From: an uncultured Flavobacteriaceae bacterium
Lineage (GTDB): Bacteria > Bacteroidota > Bacteroidia > Flavobacteriales > Flavobacteriaceae
Direction: 5' to 3'
Assembly: GCA_943788695.1 (NCBI GenBank)
Contig: CALSRG010000001.1
Coordinates: 806,001 to 870,000 of the forward strand
DNA length: 64,000 nucleotides
This document shows, one piece after another, positions 8,353 to 16,889 of the stretch. The notes below the pieces were generated by a model, which saw nothing but the letters and a program-made list of their open reading frames with translations, did no database searches and was not told the DNA's origin. Within the stretch, counting starts at the first letter, position 1, and each line of letters begins with the position of its first letter. A program made the position numbers and the translations under genes.

Positions 8353-9282
8353 TTATTGTTTCTGAGCAATGAATCGTGTATCACCGAATGTGTATCCGCT
8401 GGTTGATGGAGGAATTCCTAATCCAGTAGATAATTTCAAATCGATATATCCAATACATGAAAGCGCTAATGAGGTTGTATAAGTTTCAACATACGTTAAA
8501 GAATAACCTGCACAGCATACCTCATCAGTTCCGAAAGCTGCTTGTCTGTCAACAGTGGCAATTCCAAAATCATCAACATCAACAACGATATCAAGAGGCG
8601 AGTAGAAAGAGCCGTAAGGATCTAGCATGATGACTTGATTAGCATTTGCACCAGCAACAACATCGAAAACGAAGTCTTGTGAAGCTCCAACGAAACCATC
8701 ATCAAATACGACATCGTAAGTACCTAACATTTCTGCCTGTACAAACGGGCAAGACACGATAAACCCAAAACTCATTGCACTTTTATACGCAGCGATGTTT
8801 GTAAGATTGGATTCAGTGTTACCTAACCCAACTGTGTTGGTTGAATCATCAAATGAAGGTGCTTGTCCGTAGAACATTGTACCATCATTTCTCATTGATT
8901 TAGCAACGAAGTTGAAAGTATCCCCATATGTAATGGTAGTAGGATCAACACCTAATGCCTCACCAAGAGATTGAGTTGTCAAATTTAATGTAGCTGGAAA
9001 AGAAGTAATCGTTAAGAAATCTTCTGCTACAACAAGAGAACCAGATAACACAGCAGTTACAGTCAAGCTGTAAGAAGAAGTGTTACCATTGGCATCGTAA
9101 ATACTCTCAGAGATTACGATGTCTTGTGGGTCGGGATAGCTGGCTGCAACACCGTCATCTGCAAAACGAAGGAAAGATCCGTTTGAAAGTTGATGGTGAG
9201 AAGGATTACTAAATGTACTTTCGTCTGTACATGAAGTTAGTCCTAAGCTAACAATTGTTAAAATAAAAAATATTTTTTTCAT
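8353..9282 (-). CDS. Surface lipoprotein of the SusCD operon
   Basis: A 309-residue lipoprotein with lipobox LTSC and lipidated C18. No catalytic motif is seen. The sequence is beta-rich with few charged helices, and it has several cysteines (the SCPF segment, the CC pair in DEVCCAGYS, and SCIGYID) that could form disulfides. A repeated style of segment, such as ALSCIGYIDLKL near the C-terminus, suggests a beta-sandwich. By position between SusD and another lipoprotein it is probably an accessory binding protein. It lies 11 bases after susD. Confidence 0.72.
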   Translation of the reverse strand: MKKIFFILTIVSLGLTSCTDESTFSNPSHHQLSNGSFLRFADDGVAASYPDPQDIVISESIYDANGNTSSYSLTVTAVLSGSLVVAEDFLTITSFPATLNLTTQSLGEALGVDPTTITYGDTFNFVAKSMRNDGTMFYGQAPSFDDSTNTVGLGNTESNLTNIAAYKSAMSFGFIVSCPFVQAEMLGTYDVVFDDGFVGASQDFVFDVVAGANANQVIMLDPYGSFYSPLDIVVDVDDFGIATVDRQAAFGTDEVCCAGYSLTYVETYTTSLALSCIGYIDLKLSTGLGIPPSTSGYTFGDTRFIAQKQ

Positions 9283-9293
9283 AGTTGTTATGT

Positions 9294-10916
9294 TTAATCG
9301 ATGAAGTTAGCTGGGTTAGTGTCCCAAAATACTTGATCAGTTAATGATTTCTGAACTAAATCAGGATTATCATTTGAGTTTAATTCAGATGATGGCAAGT
9401 AGAAACTTCTTGGGAAAGTTGTTCCCGAGATAACAACGCCTTGAAGATCAGGATATCCTGTTCTGCGATAGTTGTTGTATGCTTCAAGTCCATTACCATA
9501 AAGTGCTAAATAGTACTCTTTCATAATCACTTCTAGTCTTTCTTGGTCAGACGCAGCAGCATCGTAATTATTCATAACGATACTTACATAGTCATTAACA
9601 TTATCTGAATCCATAGCGATACCGCTAAAGTTTGCTACTTTTTCCATTGATAATCTTACACCAGCTTCTAGTAATGTTCTAGGATTAGCCGCAACACCTA
9701 AACCAGCAGGAGCAGGAAGAGCAGCTTCGGCTAACATAAAGTGAGTGAAAGATGCAGTAAGCATTGGGTGGATACCAGCACCACCTAAATTTGTAGATGT
9801 TGTAGTTGTACCTCCTAGACCTTGATCAAAGGCGCCACCTCCAGGGTAGATACCATATGCAGCGCGGTATGCACCATCATTCGGAATACCTTCATCATCT
9901 GCATGATCACGTCCCCAATAGCCATCGCCAACATAACAATAGTCATATGCAGCGTTACCACTACATGGTAACAATGTAGTGCCTATACCTAAATTAGCGC
10001 CTACTTCAAGTGGGCTTAATAAAGTTTGACGGTATATGTAATATGGTAATCTCGGATCTTCAAATCCTTTTTCATCTTTCAACATATACATGAACTGGTT
10101 GCTCTGGTATTGATTGGCCGCGTTAATGTAGTCTGTTGTAAAGTAAGGATGACGAGTATCTGGATTGGTTTGACTTACACCATATTGACCTTGGAAATCT
10201 CCAGCTTCAGTTGAGATGAAGTTACCAGTGCCAACAATTGCATTAACTGCAGCAGCAGCTCCAGACATATTGGTTAATTTAGTACTGACATACATTTTAA
10301 TTTTTAATGTATTAGCTAAATCTACCCATTTTGACAAGTCTCCGTCATAGAAGATATCTTCTGGTTGAATACTCCCTGTAGCATTAAGATTTACTATAGC
10401 CTCATCCAATTGGTCGAACATGGCATCGTAAATAGACTCACCATCATCCAAATTTGGCATAGGGAAGTCACCATTTACAGCTTCAGAATACACAGCTGTT
10501 CCAATCATATCAACAAGGTTGACATAAGCGAAAGCTTCCAACACTTGACCTATACCAACGTGGTTAGGTAGGTTACGAATAGCTGATATCTCTTTAAGGA
10601 GATCCAGATTAGTTGTGATACTGTATGTGTTTGACCACGCACCGTTCATGGCTCCAGTACCAGCGTTCGAAGCATATGTTCCAAACTGATTGACGTGGCG
10701 TACCATATCACTGGTTAAACCAGATAATCCAGTATGCTGAACAGCAAAAGTCAGTTGGATACCATTTAACACAAAATTCGGATCGGCAGATGATACCGTT
10801 AGTGCATTAGGATCGTCGTTTACATCCAGATCAGTGGTTTCACATGAATAGGTTATAGCAAACAACATCGCTAGAACAGGTAACATACCGTTTATTGAAA
10901 AGAATTTATTTTTCAT
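9294..10916 (-). CDS. SusD/RagB-like nutrient-binding outer-membrane lipoprotein (SusD-like 2 type)
   Basis: A 540-residue lipoprotein with lipobox ending SC (C25), followed by ETTDLDVNDDPNALT, the typical opening of the SusD-like 2 group. SusD proteins form the lid over the SusC barrel and capture ligand at the surface. The helical TPR-like body includes ANTLKIKMYVSTKL, and the C-terminal segment has EVIMKEYYLALYGNGLEAYNNYRRTGYP, which is conserved in the family. It starts 12 bases after the SusC stop. No glycoside hydrolase or peptidase gene lies in the operon, so the ligand cannot be deduced. Confidence 0.9.
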   Translation of the reverse strand: MKNKFFSINGMLPVLAMLFAITYSCETTDLDVNDDPNALTVSSADPNFVLNGIQLTFAVQHTGLSGLTSDMVRHVNQFGTYASNAGTGAMNGAWSNTYSITTNLDLLKEISAIRNLPNHVGIGQVLEAFAYVNLVDMIGTAVYSEAVNGDFPMPNLDDGESIYDAMFDQLDEAIVNLNATGSIQPEDIFYDGDLSKWVDLANTLKIKMYVSTKLTNMSGAAAAVNAIVGTGNFISTEAGDFQGQYGVSQTNPDTRHPYFTTDYINAANQYQSNQFMYMLKDEKGFEDPRLPYYIYRQTLLSPLEVGANLGIGTTLLPCSGNAAYDYCYVGDGYWGRDHADDEGIPNDGAYRAAYGIYPGGGAFDQGLGGTTTTSTNLGGAGIHPMLTASFTHFMLAEAALPAPAGLGVAANPRTLLEAGVRLSMEKVANFSGIAMDSDNVNDYVSIVMNNYDAAASDQERLEVIMKEYYLALYGNGLEAYNNYRRTGYPDLQGVVISGTTFPRSFYLPSSELNSNDNPDLVQKSLTDQVFWDTNPANFID

Positions 10917-10928
10917 GATGTTATAATA

Positions 10929-13900
10929 TTAGAAAGTTAGTTTAACTCCTAAAGAGTATTGCTTGTACGAAGGGTCATTTTGGAAATCAAGTCCCTTACC
11001 ATTCGTTGGTCCGTTGGCACCAGATCCAAGTACTTCTGGATCAAGATTCATATACTCAGGTAAGTTTGGTGCATCGAACCAAAGGTTGTTTCCTGAGAAT
11101 GTAAATGATGCGCTTCCGAAAGGTGTCTTTTCTAACAAGCTCTCTGGCAAGTTATAGGTTAGTGAGATATCTCTCAAACGAATAACAGTAGCATCATAAA
11201 CAACACCTTCGTCTACATCCATCAAGTTGATGAAGTATAGATCGTTGGCACCAATTTGAATAGAGTTTGAAATTTTATCACCGTTATCATCAAGAATTGG
11301 ATCACCAGTATTTGGATCTGCCAATACACCTGGAATAATGTAAGACCCTTCACGATCTTCAGTATCACGAGTTACACCACGTCTTAACAAATTAGAAGCA
11401 GTCGATGACCAAATATCACCACCATGGATATAATCCCACTGCATTGTTAAAGTTAAGTTTTTGTAGCTAAAAGTATTGATGTTAGACATTCTCCAATCTT
11501 CGTTTGGATCACCAACAATTTTGTTTTCAAGACCAAGATCATCACTAAAAATCACTTTACCAGTTTCTGGGTTGATCAACAAATTGTTTTGGTCATCTCT
11601 CGCATAGAAAGTACCCCAGAACACGCCATAGGCTTCACCTTCGATAGCGTAGTTTAAACCAGAAGAAATGTTTACACGATCAACTGGTAAATCAATAACA
11701 GTAGTTTCGTATGCCGTAAATTGATTGTTCATACTCCAGTTGAAACCATCTCCAGGATTCTGGAACAGGTTTAGTGTTAATCCAATTTCCAAACCATCTG
11801 TGTCAACGCGACCAGCGTTGATCAAGGTAGAAGAGAAACCGGTTGAAGTTGGTAAGCTTGAACTTAATATCTGGTCAGTTGTCGTACGACGGTAAACAGA
11901 CATTTCTAGATCTACAAGATTATCAAACATACGTGACTCAATACCAAATTCAACTTCTCTTAACAACTCAGGCTTGATGTCTGGGTTCGGCAAGAAACCA
12001 TTAACGCCATTTGTAATCAAGGTGTTGTTAGAGAATGAATTGATCCATGCTTGAGAATTTGCATTAAGCGTTGGTCTTGTTCTGTAAGCACTCGGAAAGT
12101 TTGCCGAAGTACCATACCCAACACGTAATTTTAAATAATCAACGAAAGTTTCTTTTAACCCTTCAAACATTGACGTTGGAATCATTGATAATGAAACTGA
12201 TGGATAAAACAAAGTTCTATTAGCTTCTTCAACTGTAGATCCCCAATCATTTCGTCCAGCCATTGTCAAATACATTTGATCTTTGTAATCCATACGTAAT
12301 TCTCCGTATAGACCGATCGTATTTGTAAATGATTTGTAATCGTATGGCGTATGAGTAGTGTAGTTAGAATGATTATGGAAATCAAAAACTACTTCACCCT
12401 CACTGATCATTCCACCCTGCTTGAAGTTTTCATTCTTAGTTTCAAGACCTACAACAACGTTCATGTTTAGATCATCAGAAACTTTCAAATCACTTGCAGT
12501 CAACCATACTCTGTGGTTGGTTGTTCTGAAGTCGTTAAAGTAAGTTTGAAGATATCCTAGTGGTTGGTATGGGTTACGCCCATTATACCAGTTTTTGTTT
12601 AATTCATTGTAACTGTCTAAACTATATAAATAAGATACGTTGATTTTGTCGCTTACCTCGTAATTAAATTGAGATTTAACGAATAAACGGTCAGTATTTG
12701 AATTAAATCCAGTGTACTTTTGCATCCAACGTGGGTTGTTTTCAGTAACACGATAGTAAACATTTGAATTGTCATTTGGATCTTCGAAAGGTAAACCTTG
12801 AATATCCAAGTTACGAGGAATCCACGTTAACAAAGTAAAAAAGTCACGCGTTGGACGTCTCGTGTAAGTGTTAGTGTAACCAACGCTTGTGTTGAAATCC
12901 AGCTTGTTGCTTAATTGTGCTCTTCCACCAAAATTTAAGTTTAAACGTCTTAAGGCGTTCTCTGGAACATAACCAACTTGGTCCGTGTGACCAAGAGAGA
13001 AACTAACACCATTTCCATTGTCAAAGTTTTTGTTCATCACAACAGAAGTTGTTTGGCCACGTCCTATGTCAAAGAAATCGTTAACGTTATTTTCGTAAGC
13101 TTTGTATGTGGTTGTTGCACCTATAAATTGTGGAAAAGAAGCATTGTATGCTGCTATACTCAAGTGATGAGGTACAGTTTGTCCGTCGAAAGCAGCACCC
13201 CAAGTACCGAAGTATGTTGTGTTGATAGTGTTATCAGCACCTTGACCATATTTGTTTTGAAATTCTGGTAAGTTAGCCACTTCAAGAAATGAAGTCGTTG
13301 ATGACGCAGTGATTTCAAATTTCTTCTCTGTCGCTTTACCGCCTTGACCTGTTTTAGTTTCTATAACGATAACACCGTTACGTCCATCTTGACCGTAAAG
13401 CGTTGAGGCCGCAAGACCTTTCAAAACGTTAATCGAAGCGATGTTGTTTGGATCAATATCAAAGGATCGACCTCCAGAAATTGGAGCACCATCAATCACG
13501 TAAAGTGGTTGATTAGATCCAGAAATAGAGTTTTTAGATCGAATGATAATATTGGCAGAAGATCCTAAGAATCCACCCCCAGCATTAACCTCAACACCTG
13601 AAACTTTACCGGCTAAAAGACGAGAAACATCAGCTTCCGGCTTTGACTCAATAACTGCGGCGTCAACTGTTGCAACTGCATAACCAAGTGCTTTTTTCTC
13701 GCGCTTGATACCTTGAGCAGTAACAACAACTTCTGCTAATGCAGCAGCATCTTCAGTAAGTGTTACATTAATTGTGCTCGAAGTTCCAACAGTCTGTTCA
13801 ACTGTAGTTAAACCAAGAAAGCTAAATGTTAATACATCTCCTTCCGAAGCACGAATAGAATAGTTACCATCAAAATCCGATTGGGAACCAGTGGTCGTTC

Positions 13901-14042
13901 CTTTGATGATAATGTTAACTCCAGGTAACGGCATTCCGGTTTCATCCGAAATAGTTCCTGAAACAACCTTTTCTTGTGCAAAAGAAAATTGCACTAGAAG
14001 CACTAGTAATAGCGTACAAAAGCCGCTAAACTTTGTTTTCAT
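10929..14042 (-). CDS. SusC/RagA-type TonB-linked outer-membrane transporter
   Basis: A 1037-residue TonB-dependent barrel. Residues 1-22 are a signal peptide ending FAQ. About 25-105 form a carboxypeptidase-regulatory-like (CNA-B-like) domain with GTISDETGMPLPGVNIIIKG. From about 108 to 235 there is a plug domain opening VVVTAQGIKREKKALGYA, and the remainder is a 22-strand barrel ending in aromatic-rich SLGVKLTF. It imports the ligand caught by the adjacent SusD using TonB energy. It is the first gene of a four-gene operon. A plausible promoter lies in the 117 bases upstream. Confidence 0.95.
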   Translation of the reverse strand: MKTKFSGFCTLLLVLLVQFSFAQEKVVSGTISDETGMPLPGVNIIIKGTTTGSQSDFDGNYSIRASEGDVLTFSFLGLTTVEQTVGTSSTINVTLTEDAAALAEVVVTAQGIKREKKALGYAVATVDAAVIESKPEADVSRLLAGKVSGVEVNAGGGFLGSSANIIIRSKNSISGSNQPLYVIDGAPISGGRSFDIDPNNIASINVLKGLAASTLYGQDGRNGVIVIETKTGQGGKATEKKFEITASSTTSFLEVANLPEFQNKYGQGADNTINTTYFGTWGAAFDGQTVPHHLSIAAYNASFPQFIGATTTYKAYENNVNDFFDIGRGQTTSVVMNKNFDNGNGVSFSLGHTDQVGYVPENALRRLNLNFGGRAQLSNKLDFNTSVGYTNTYTRRPTRDFFTLLTWIPRNLDIQGLPFEDPNDNSNVYYRVTENNPRWMQKYTGFNSNTDRLFVKSQFNYEVSDKINVSYLYSLDSYNELNKNWYNGRNPYQPLGYLQTYFNDFRTTNHRVWLTASDLKVSDDLNMNVVVGLETKNENFKQGGMISEGEVVFDFHNHSNYTTHTPYDYKSFTNTIGLYGELRMDYKDQMYLTMAGRNDWGSTVEEANRTLFYPSVSLSMIPTSMFEGLKETFVDYLKLRVGYGTSANFPSAYRTRPTLNANSQAWINSFSNNTLITNGVNGFLPNPDIKPELLREVEFGIESRMFDNLVDLEMSVYRRTTTDQILSSSLPTSTGFSSTLINAGRVDTDGLEIGLTLNLFQNPGDGFNWSMNNQFTAYETTVIDLPVDRVNISSGLNYAIEGEAYGVFWGTFYARDDQNNLLINPETGKVIFSDDLGLENKIVGDPNEDWRMSNINTFSYKNLTLTMQWDYIHGGDIWSSTASNLLRRGVTRDTEDREGSYIIPGVLADPNTGDPILDDNGDKISNSIQIGANDLYFINLMDVDEGVVYDATVIRLRDISLTYNLPESLLEKTPFGSASFTFSGNNLWFDAPNLPEYMNLDPEVLGSGANGPTNGKGLDFQNDPSYKQYSLGVKLTF

Positions 14043-14068
14043 ATTGGATTTTTTTGAATTAGTCAGGA

Positions 14069-14076
14069 CAAACTTC
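14069..14076 (-). promoter_or_regulatory. Putative promoter of the SusCD operon
   Basis: On the minus strand GAAGTTTG is a one-base variant of the TAnnTTTG box and lies about 20 bases downstream of a TTG element. Spacing fits a Bacteroidota promoter. A similar AAGTTTG sequence precedes the Omp85-like gene. Coordinates are approximate to a few bases. Confidence 0.35.
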
Positions 14077-14101
14077 TTAAAAAAATCTTAATAAACCAAT
14101 A

Positions 14102-14122
14102 TTTAAACATGTTTATTTAAAC
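14102..14122. repeat. TTTAAAC direct repeats around a 12-bp palindrome upstream of susC
   Basis: TTTAAAC occurs at 14102-14108 and again at 14116-14122, 14 bases apart. The perfect palindrome TAAACATGTTTA (14104-14115) lies across the first copy. The block lies upstream of the suspected susC promoter, the place for an activator site. The surroundings are AT-rich, so chance cannot be excluded. Confidence 0.4.
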
Positions 14123-14159
14123 AAAAACAACAATTTATTTTTTTTTAAGTGGTTTTATT

Positions 14160-15839
14160 TTAGAATTGTGTAAGAAAACTAAGATGAAGCTTCGATTCAG
14201 ATAGTTTTATGGGTAAATTATTAATTTTACCTAAAACGAATTGAACCTTTAGTACACCATTAAATTCTTTTCGTGCTAATCCCAACCCTATGCCAGTGAA
14301 GGTGTTTTGAGAGTTATAAAGTACATTGTCAATAATCCCAATATCCAATACGCTATGGATAATTGTGGATTGATCCAATTTAAATCGGTATTCACTTTTA
14401 ACTATGCTATAACCACTAGTCTCTATACTGCTTTCCTCAAAACCTCTCAAGGAATTCATACCCCCGATGCGATACATTTCGTTCGTCAAATATTCATCAG
14501 AGATCAGGTAAGCGCTTTCAAAATTGCCATAAACCGAATGGCGATTATTTAAGTTAAATTCATGTTGTCCTTTAAGATGAAATGATCTTTGTTCCACTTT
14601 ACCGTCTCTAAGGTATCTGTGACCAATTTTGCCTCCAATTTTAAAGTGAGAGTTATATGAGAGACTTGACATTGATTCTGAACGTTTGTTAAAAGAAACA
14701 CCGCCACCATAAAATACTGAATTATAATTTTGTACTGAGTTGACTTGATTTGTTATAGCAGAGGATTTATGTGTACTGAAGTTTAAGTCATAATACCAAT
14801 TAATATTTTTGTGAAATATAAGACCTAGGGATTGTTGACTGGTTTGAAAAATTGAATCCTTTCTAAAAATATTTAAATTTAGGTCAAGACTAAATGGTGT
14901 CTTTAATATAAATGGCGCTTTGATATTTAAATCAAATTCACTTTGACCATTGCCCTGTTTCTTGAATAACAGTCTTAGCGTTTCTCCATAGTTTAAATTA
15001 TTTATTAGTGTCAAATCGACTTGTCCAAAAACTTCTGACTGTCCGCTTTCTTCCGATCTTCCGAAACCAATAAATCCATCAAATTGGTTGGATTTTACTT
15101 TAGATACATATATATATAGTGTCGATCTGTTTTCTGTAAATAACACGGCAGGATCTTTTGATATTGAAACAAAACCTAGTTGATTTAGACTGTTCACCTT
15201 TTCCTTAACACGATCCAAACCAAACTTTTGGCCTTGTCGAAGTTGAGCATAATAATGTAAAAATGATTTTGAGAATGCATCATAACCTTTGATTACAATA
15301 TCGTCTAAACGTCTCACATCTGAGGGCACTATTTCTAAATCAGCTGATAGTCTATCGTCACCCTCACGACGCACTTGAGTTAACTGGGCTGCAGAGAAAG
15401 GTCTGCCGGTCTCTGACAATTGTGTTACGAGTGTTTTTAAATAGTCTGTTAGATTTTTAAATTCAATGATCACATAGTTTTTGTTGCAATGTAGCGTTTG
15501 AACACAAAAATTTAAATCCTCATGATCGGCAGGGGTAAAGACTTTCACCTCTTTGATTTGAGATCCCAGCTCAAATGTAATTTTAGAGCCACTTTCATCT
15601 AAAAAAGAAATGTCAACTTGAGCATCGAGGAATCCAAGTTGATGTAATTGGTTTAACAACGATGACGAAAACATAGCGATATCACTCTTCGAAATCACTT
15701 CTTCGAATGACAAACTGTTTAAGAGTGAAGTTTCTGACTCGGTTTTTCCCACAACGGTGATCAAATAATCTTGTCCAAGACAGTTTACACTAACTGATAA
15801 GCTCACGAAAAGGATTACAAAGAAATAATATCTTGACAT
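14160..15839 (-). CDS. Omp85/BamA-TamA family outer-membrane protein
   Basis: Read from ATG 15839 (559 residues), which places the signal peptide (FFVILFVSLSVSVNCLGQ) at the N-terminus; the ORF could extend 10 residues further. A periplasmic region to about residue 260 contains POTRA-like segments, notably RRLDDIVIKGYDAFSKSFL and GQKFGLDRVKEKVNSL. The 16-strand-type barrel follows, with the family's loop-6 motif as RIGGMNSLRGFEESSI. Omp85 proteins insert or translocate outer-membrane components. At this size it is shorter than BamA and is a BamA/TamA-like paralogue of unknown client. It is transcribed divergently from rpsL. Confidence 0.82.
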   Translation of the reverse strand: MSRYYFFVILFVSLSVSVNCLGQDYLITVVGKTESETSLLNSLSFEEVISKSDIAMFSSSLLNQLHQLGFLDAQVDISFLDESGSKITFELGSQIKEVKVFTPADHEDLNFCVQTLHCNKNYVIIEFKNLTDYLKTLVTQLSETGRPFSAAQLTQVRREGDDRLSADLEIVPSDVRRLDDIVIKGYDAFSKSFLHYYAQLRQGQKFGLDRVKEKVNSLNQLGFVSISKDPAVLFTENRSTLYIYVSKVKSNQFDGFIGFGRSEESGQSEVFGQVDLTLINNLNYGETLRLLFKKQGNGQSEFDLNIKAPFILKTPFSLDLNLNIFRKDSIFQTSQQSLGLIFHKNINWYYDLNFSTHKSSAITNQVNSVQNYNSVFYGGGVSFNKRSESMSSLSYNSHFKIGGKIGHRYLRDGKVEQRSFHLKGQHEFNLNNRHSVYGNFESAYLISDEYLTNEMYRIGGMNSLRGFEESSIETSGYSIVKSEYRFKLDQSTIIHSVLDIGIIDNVLYNSQNTFTGIGLGLARKEFNGVLKVQFVLGKINNLPIKLSESKLHLSFLTQF

Positions 15840-15935
15840 ATAATGACGCAGCTGGTTTTTATAACGCAAACTTCAAGGAATTTATTTAGAGATCAGGAAA
15901 TATTCGAAGAAAAATAAAATTTAAATAGACGTTGT

Positions 15936-15965
15936 TTGAATTAACAATTTTAATTTCTACATTTG
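15936..15965 (+). promoter_or_regulatory. Promoter of the rpsL-rpsG-fusA-rpsJ operon
   Basis: A TTG -33 element at 15936-15938 and a perfect TACATTTG -7 box at 15958-15965 are separated by 19 bases, the ideal Bacteroidota arrangement. The transcription start would be near 15969, giving a leader of about 40 bases before ATG 16010. The same TACATTTGCAGC core recurs in front of rplC at 19511. Confidence 0.85.
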
Positions 15966-16009
15966 CAGCCCTTTTATATGGGGGAAAAATAAATTTTGTA
16001 AAAAGAATT

Positions 16010-16384
16010 ATGCCAACAATTTCACAGTTAGTAAGAAAAGGTCGGTCGAAGATTGTTAAGAAAAGCAAGTCGGCTGCATTAGACTCATGTCCTCAGCGAA
16101 GAGGTGTTTGTACGCGTGTTTATACGACCACTCCAAAAAAGCCGAATTCGGCTATGCGTAAGGTGGCTCGTGTTCGTTTAACGAATGGTAACGAAGTCAA
16201 TGCTTATATTCCAGGTGAAGGGCACAATTTGCAAGAGCACTCCATTGTACTCGTAAGAGGTGGAAGAGTTAAAGATCTTCCAGGTGTAAGATATCACATT
16301 GTTCGAGGAGCGCTCGACACGGCTGGTGTCGAAGGCCGTACCCAAAGACGTTCAAAATATGGCGCAAAGCGACCAAAAAAATAA
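16010..16384 (+). CDS. rpsL: 30S ribosomal protein S12
   Basis: uS12 lines the decoding centre of the small subunit. ATG 16010 gives 124 residues. The longer frame from 15932 would include the promoter and is not used. [10 protein letters not shown] (40-49) and [10 protein letters not shown] (87-96) are the two conserved decoding loops. Lysines 43 and 88, where streptomycin-resistance changes usually arise, are both present. It is the first gene of the str operon. Confidence 0.97.
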   Translation: MPTISQLVRKGRSKIVKKSKSAALDSCPQRRGVCTRVYTTTPKKPNSAMRKVARVRLTNGNEVNAYIPGEGHNLQEHSIVLVRGGRVKDLPGVRYHIVRGALDTAGVEGRTQRRSKYGAKRPKK

Positions 16385-16409
16385 GTTAATAAATTTTCAG
16401 TACACTTAA

Positions 16410-16886
16410 ATGAGAAAAAGACAGGCCAAAAAGAGACCGTTACTTCCAGATCCAAAGTTTAACGACCAATTGGTAACACGATTTGTCAATATGATGATGT
16501 GGGAAGGAAAAAAGTCGGTTGCCTTTAAGATTTTTTATGATGCTATCGATGTGATTGAATCTAAAAAGACGGATGAAGAGAAAACAGCTTTAGAAATTTG
16601 GAAAGATGCGTTGTCTAATGTGATGCCACACGTAGAGGTACGTAGCCGTCGTGTTGGTGGAGCTACATTTCAAATTCCTATGCAAATTCGTCCAGACAGA
16701 AAAATTTCAACAGCAATGAAGTGGTTAATCGGTTACGCTCGTAAGCGCAATGAAAAATCCATGGCTTTAAAGTTGGCGAATGAAATTTTAGCCGCAGCGA
16801 AAGAAGAGGGAGCCGCAGTGAAAAAAAGAACGGACACTCATAAAATGGCTGAAGCAAATAAAGCATTTTCACATTTTAGATTCTAA
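16410..16886 (+). CDS. rpsG: 30S ribosomal protein S7
   Basis: uS7 nucleates assembly of the 30S head and contacts the E-site tRNA. The 158 residues open [17 protein letters not shown] and include [16 protein letters not shown] and [10 protein letters not shown], all conserved. It lies 25 bases after rpsL and 3 bases before fusA, in the same operon. Confidence 0.97.
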   Translation: MRKRQAKKRPLLPDPKFNDQLVTRFVNMMMWEGKKSVAFKIFYDAIDVIESKKTDEEKTALEIWKDALSNVMPHVEVRSRRVGGATFQIPMQIRPDRKISTAMKWLIGYARKRNEKSMALKLANEILAAAKEEGAAVKKRTDTHKMAEANKAFSHFRF

Positions 16887-16889
16887 GCA

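Noticed and set aside
12978-13271. Plus-strand ORF opposite susC
   Set aside because: It overlaps the barrel coding region on the other strand and its residues look random.
15932-16009. N-terminal extension of rpsL from an upstream ATG
   Set aside because: The extension contains the operon promoter (TACATTTG at 15958-15965), and the conserved S12 start is at 16010.
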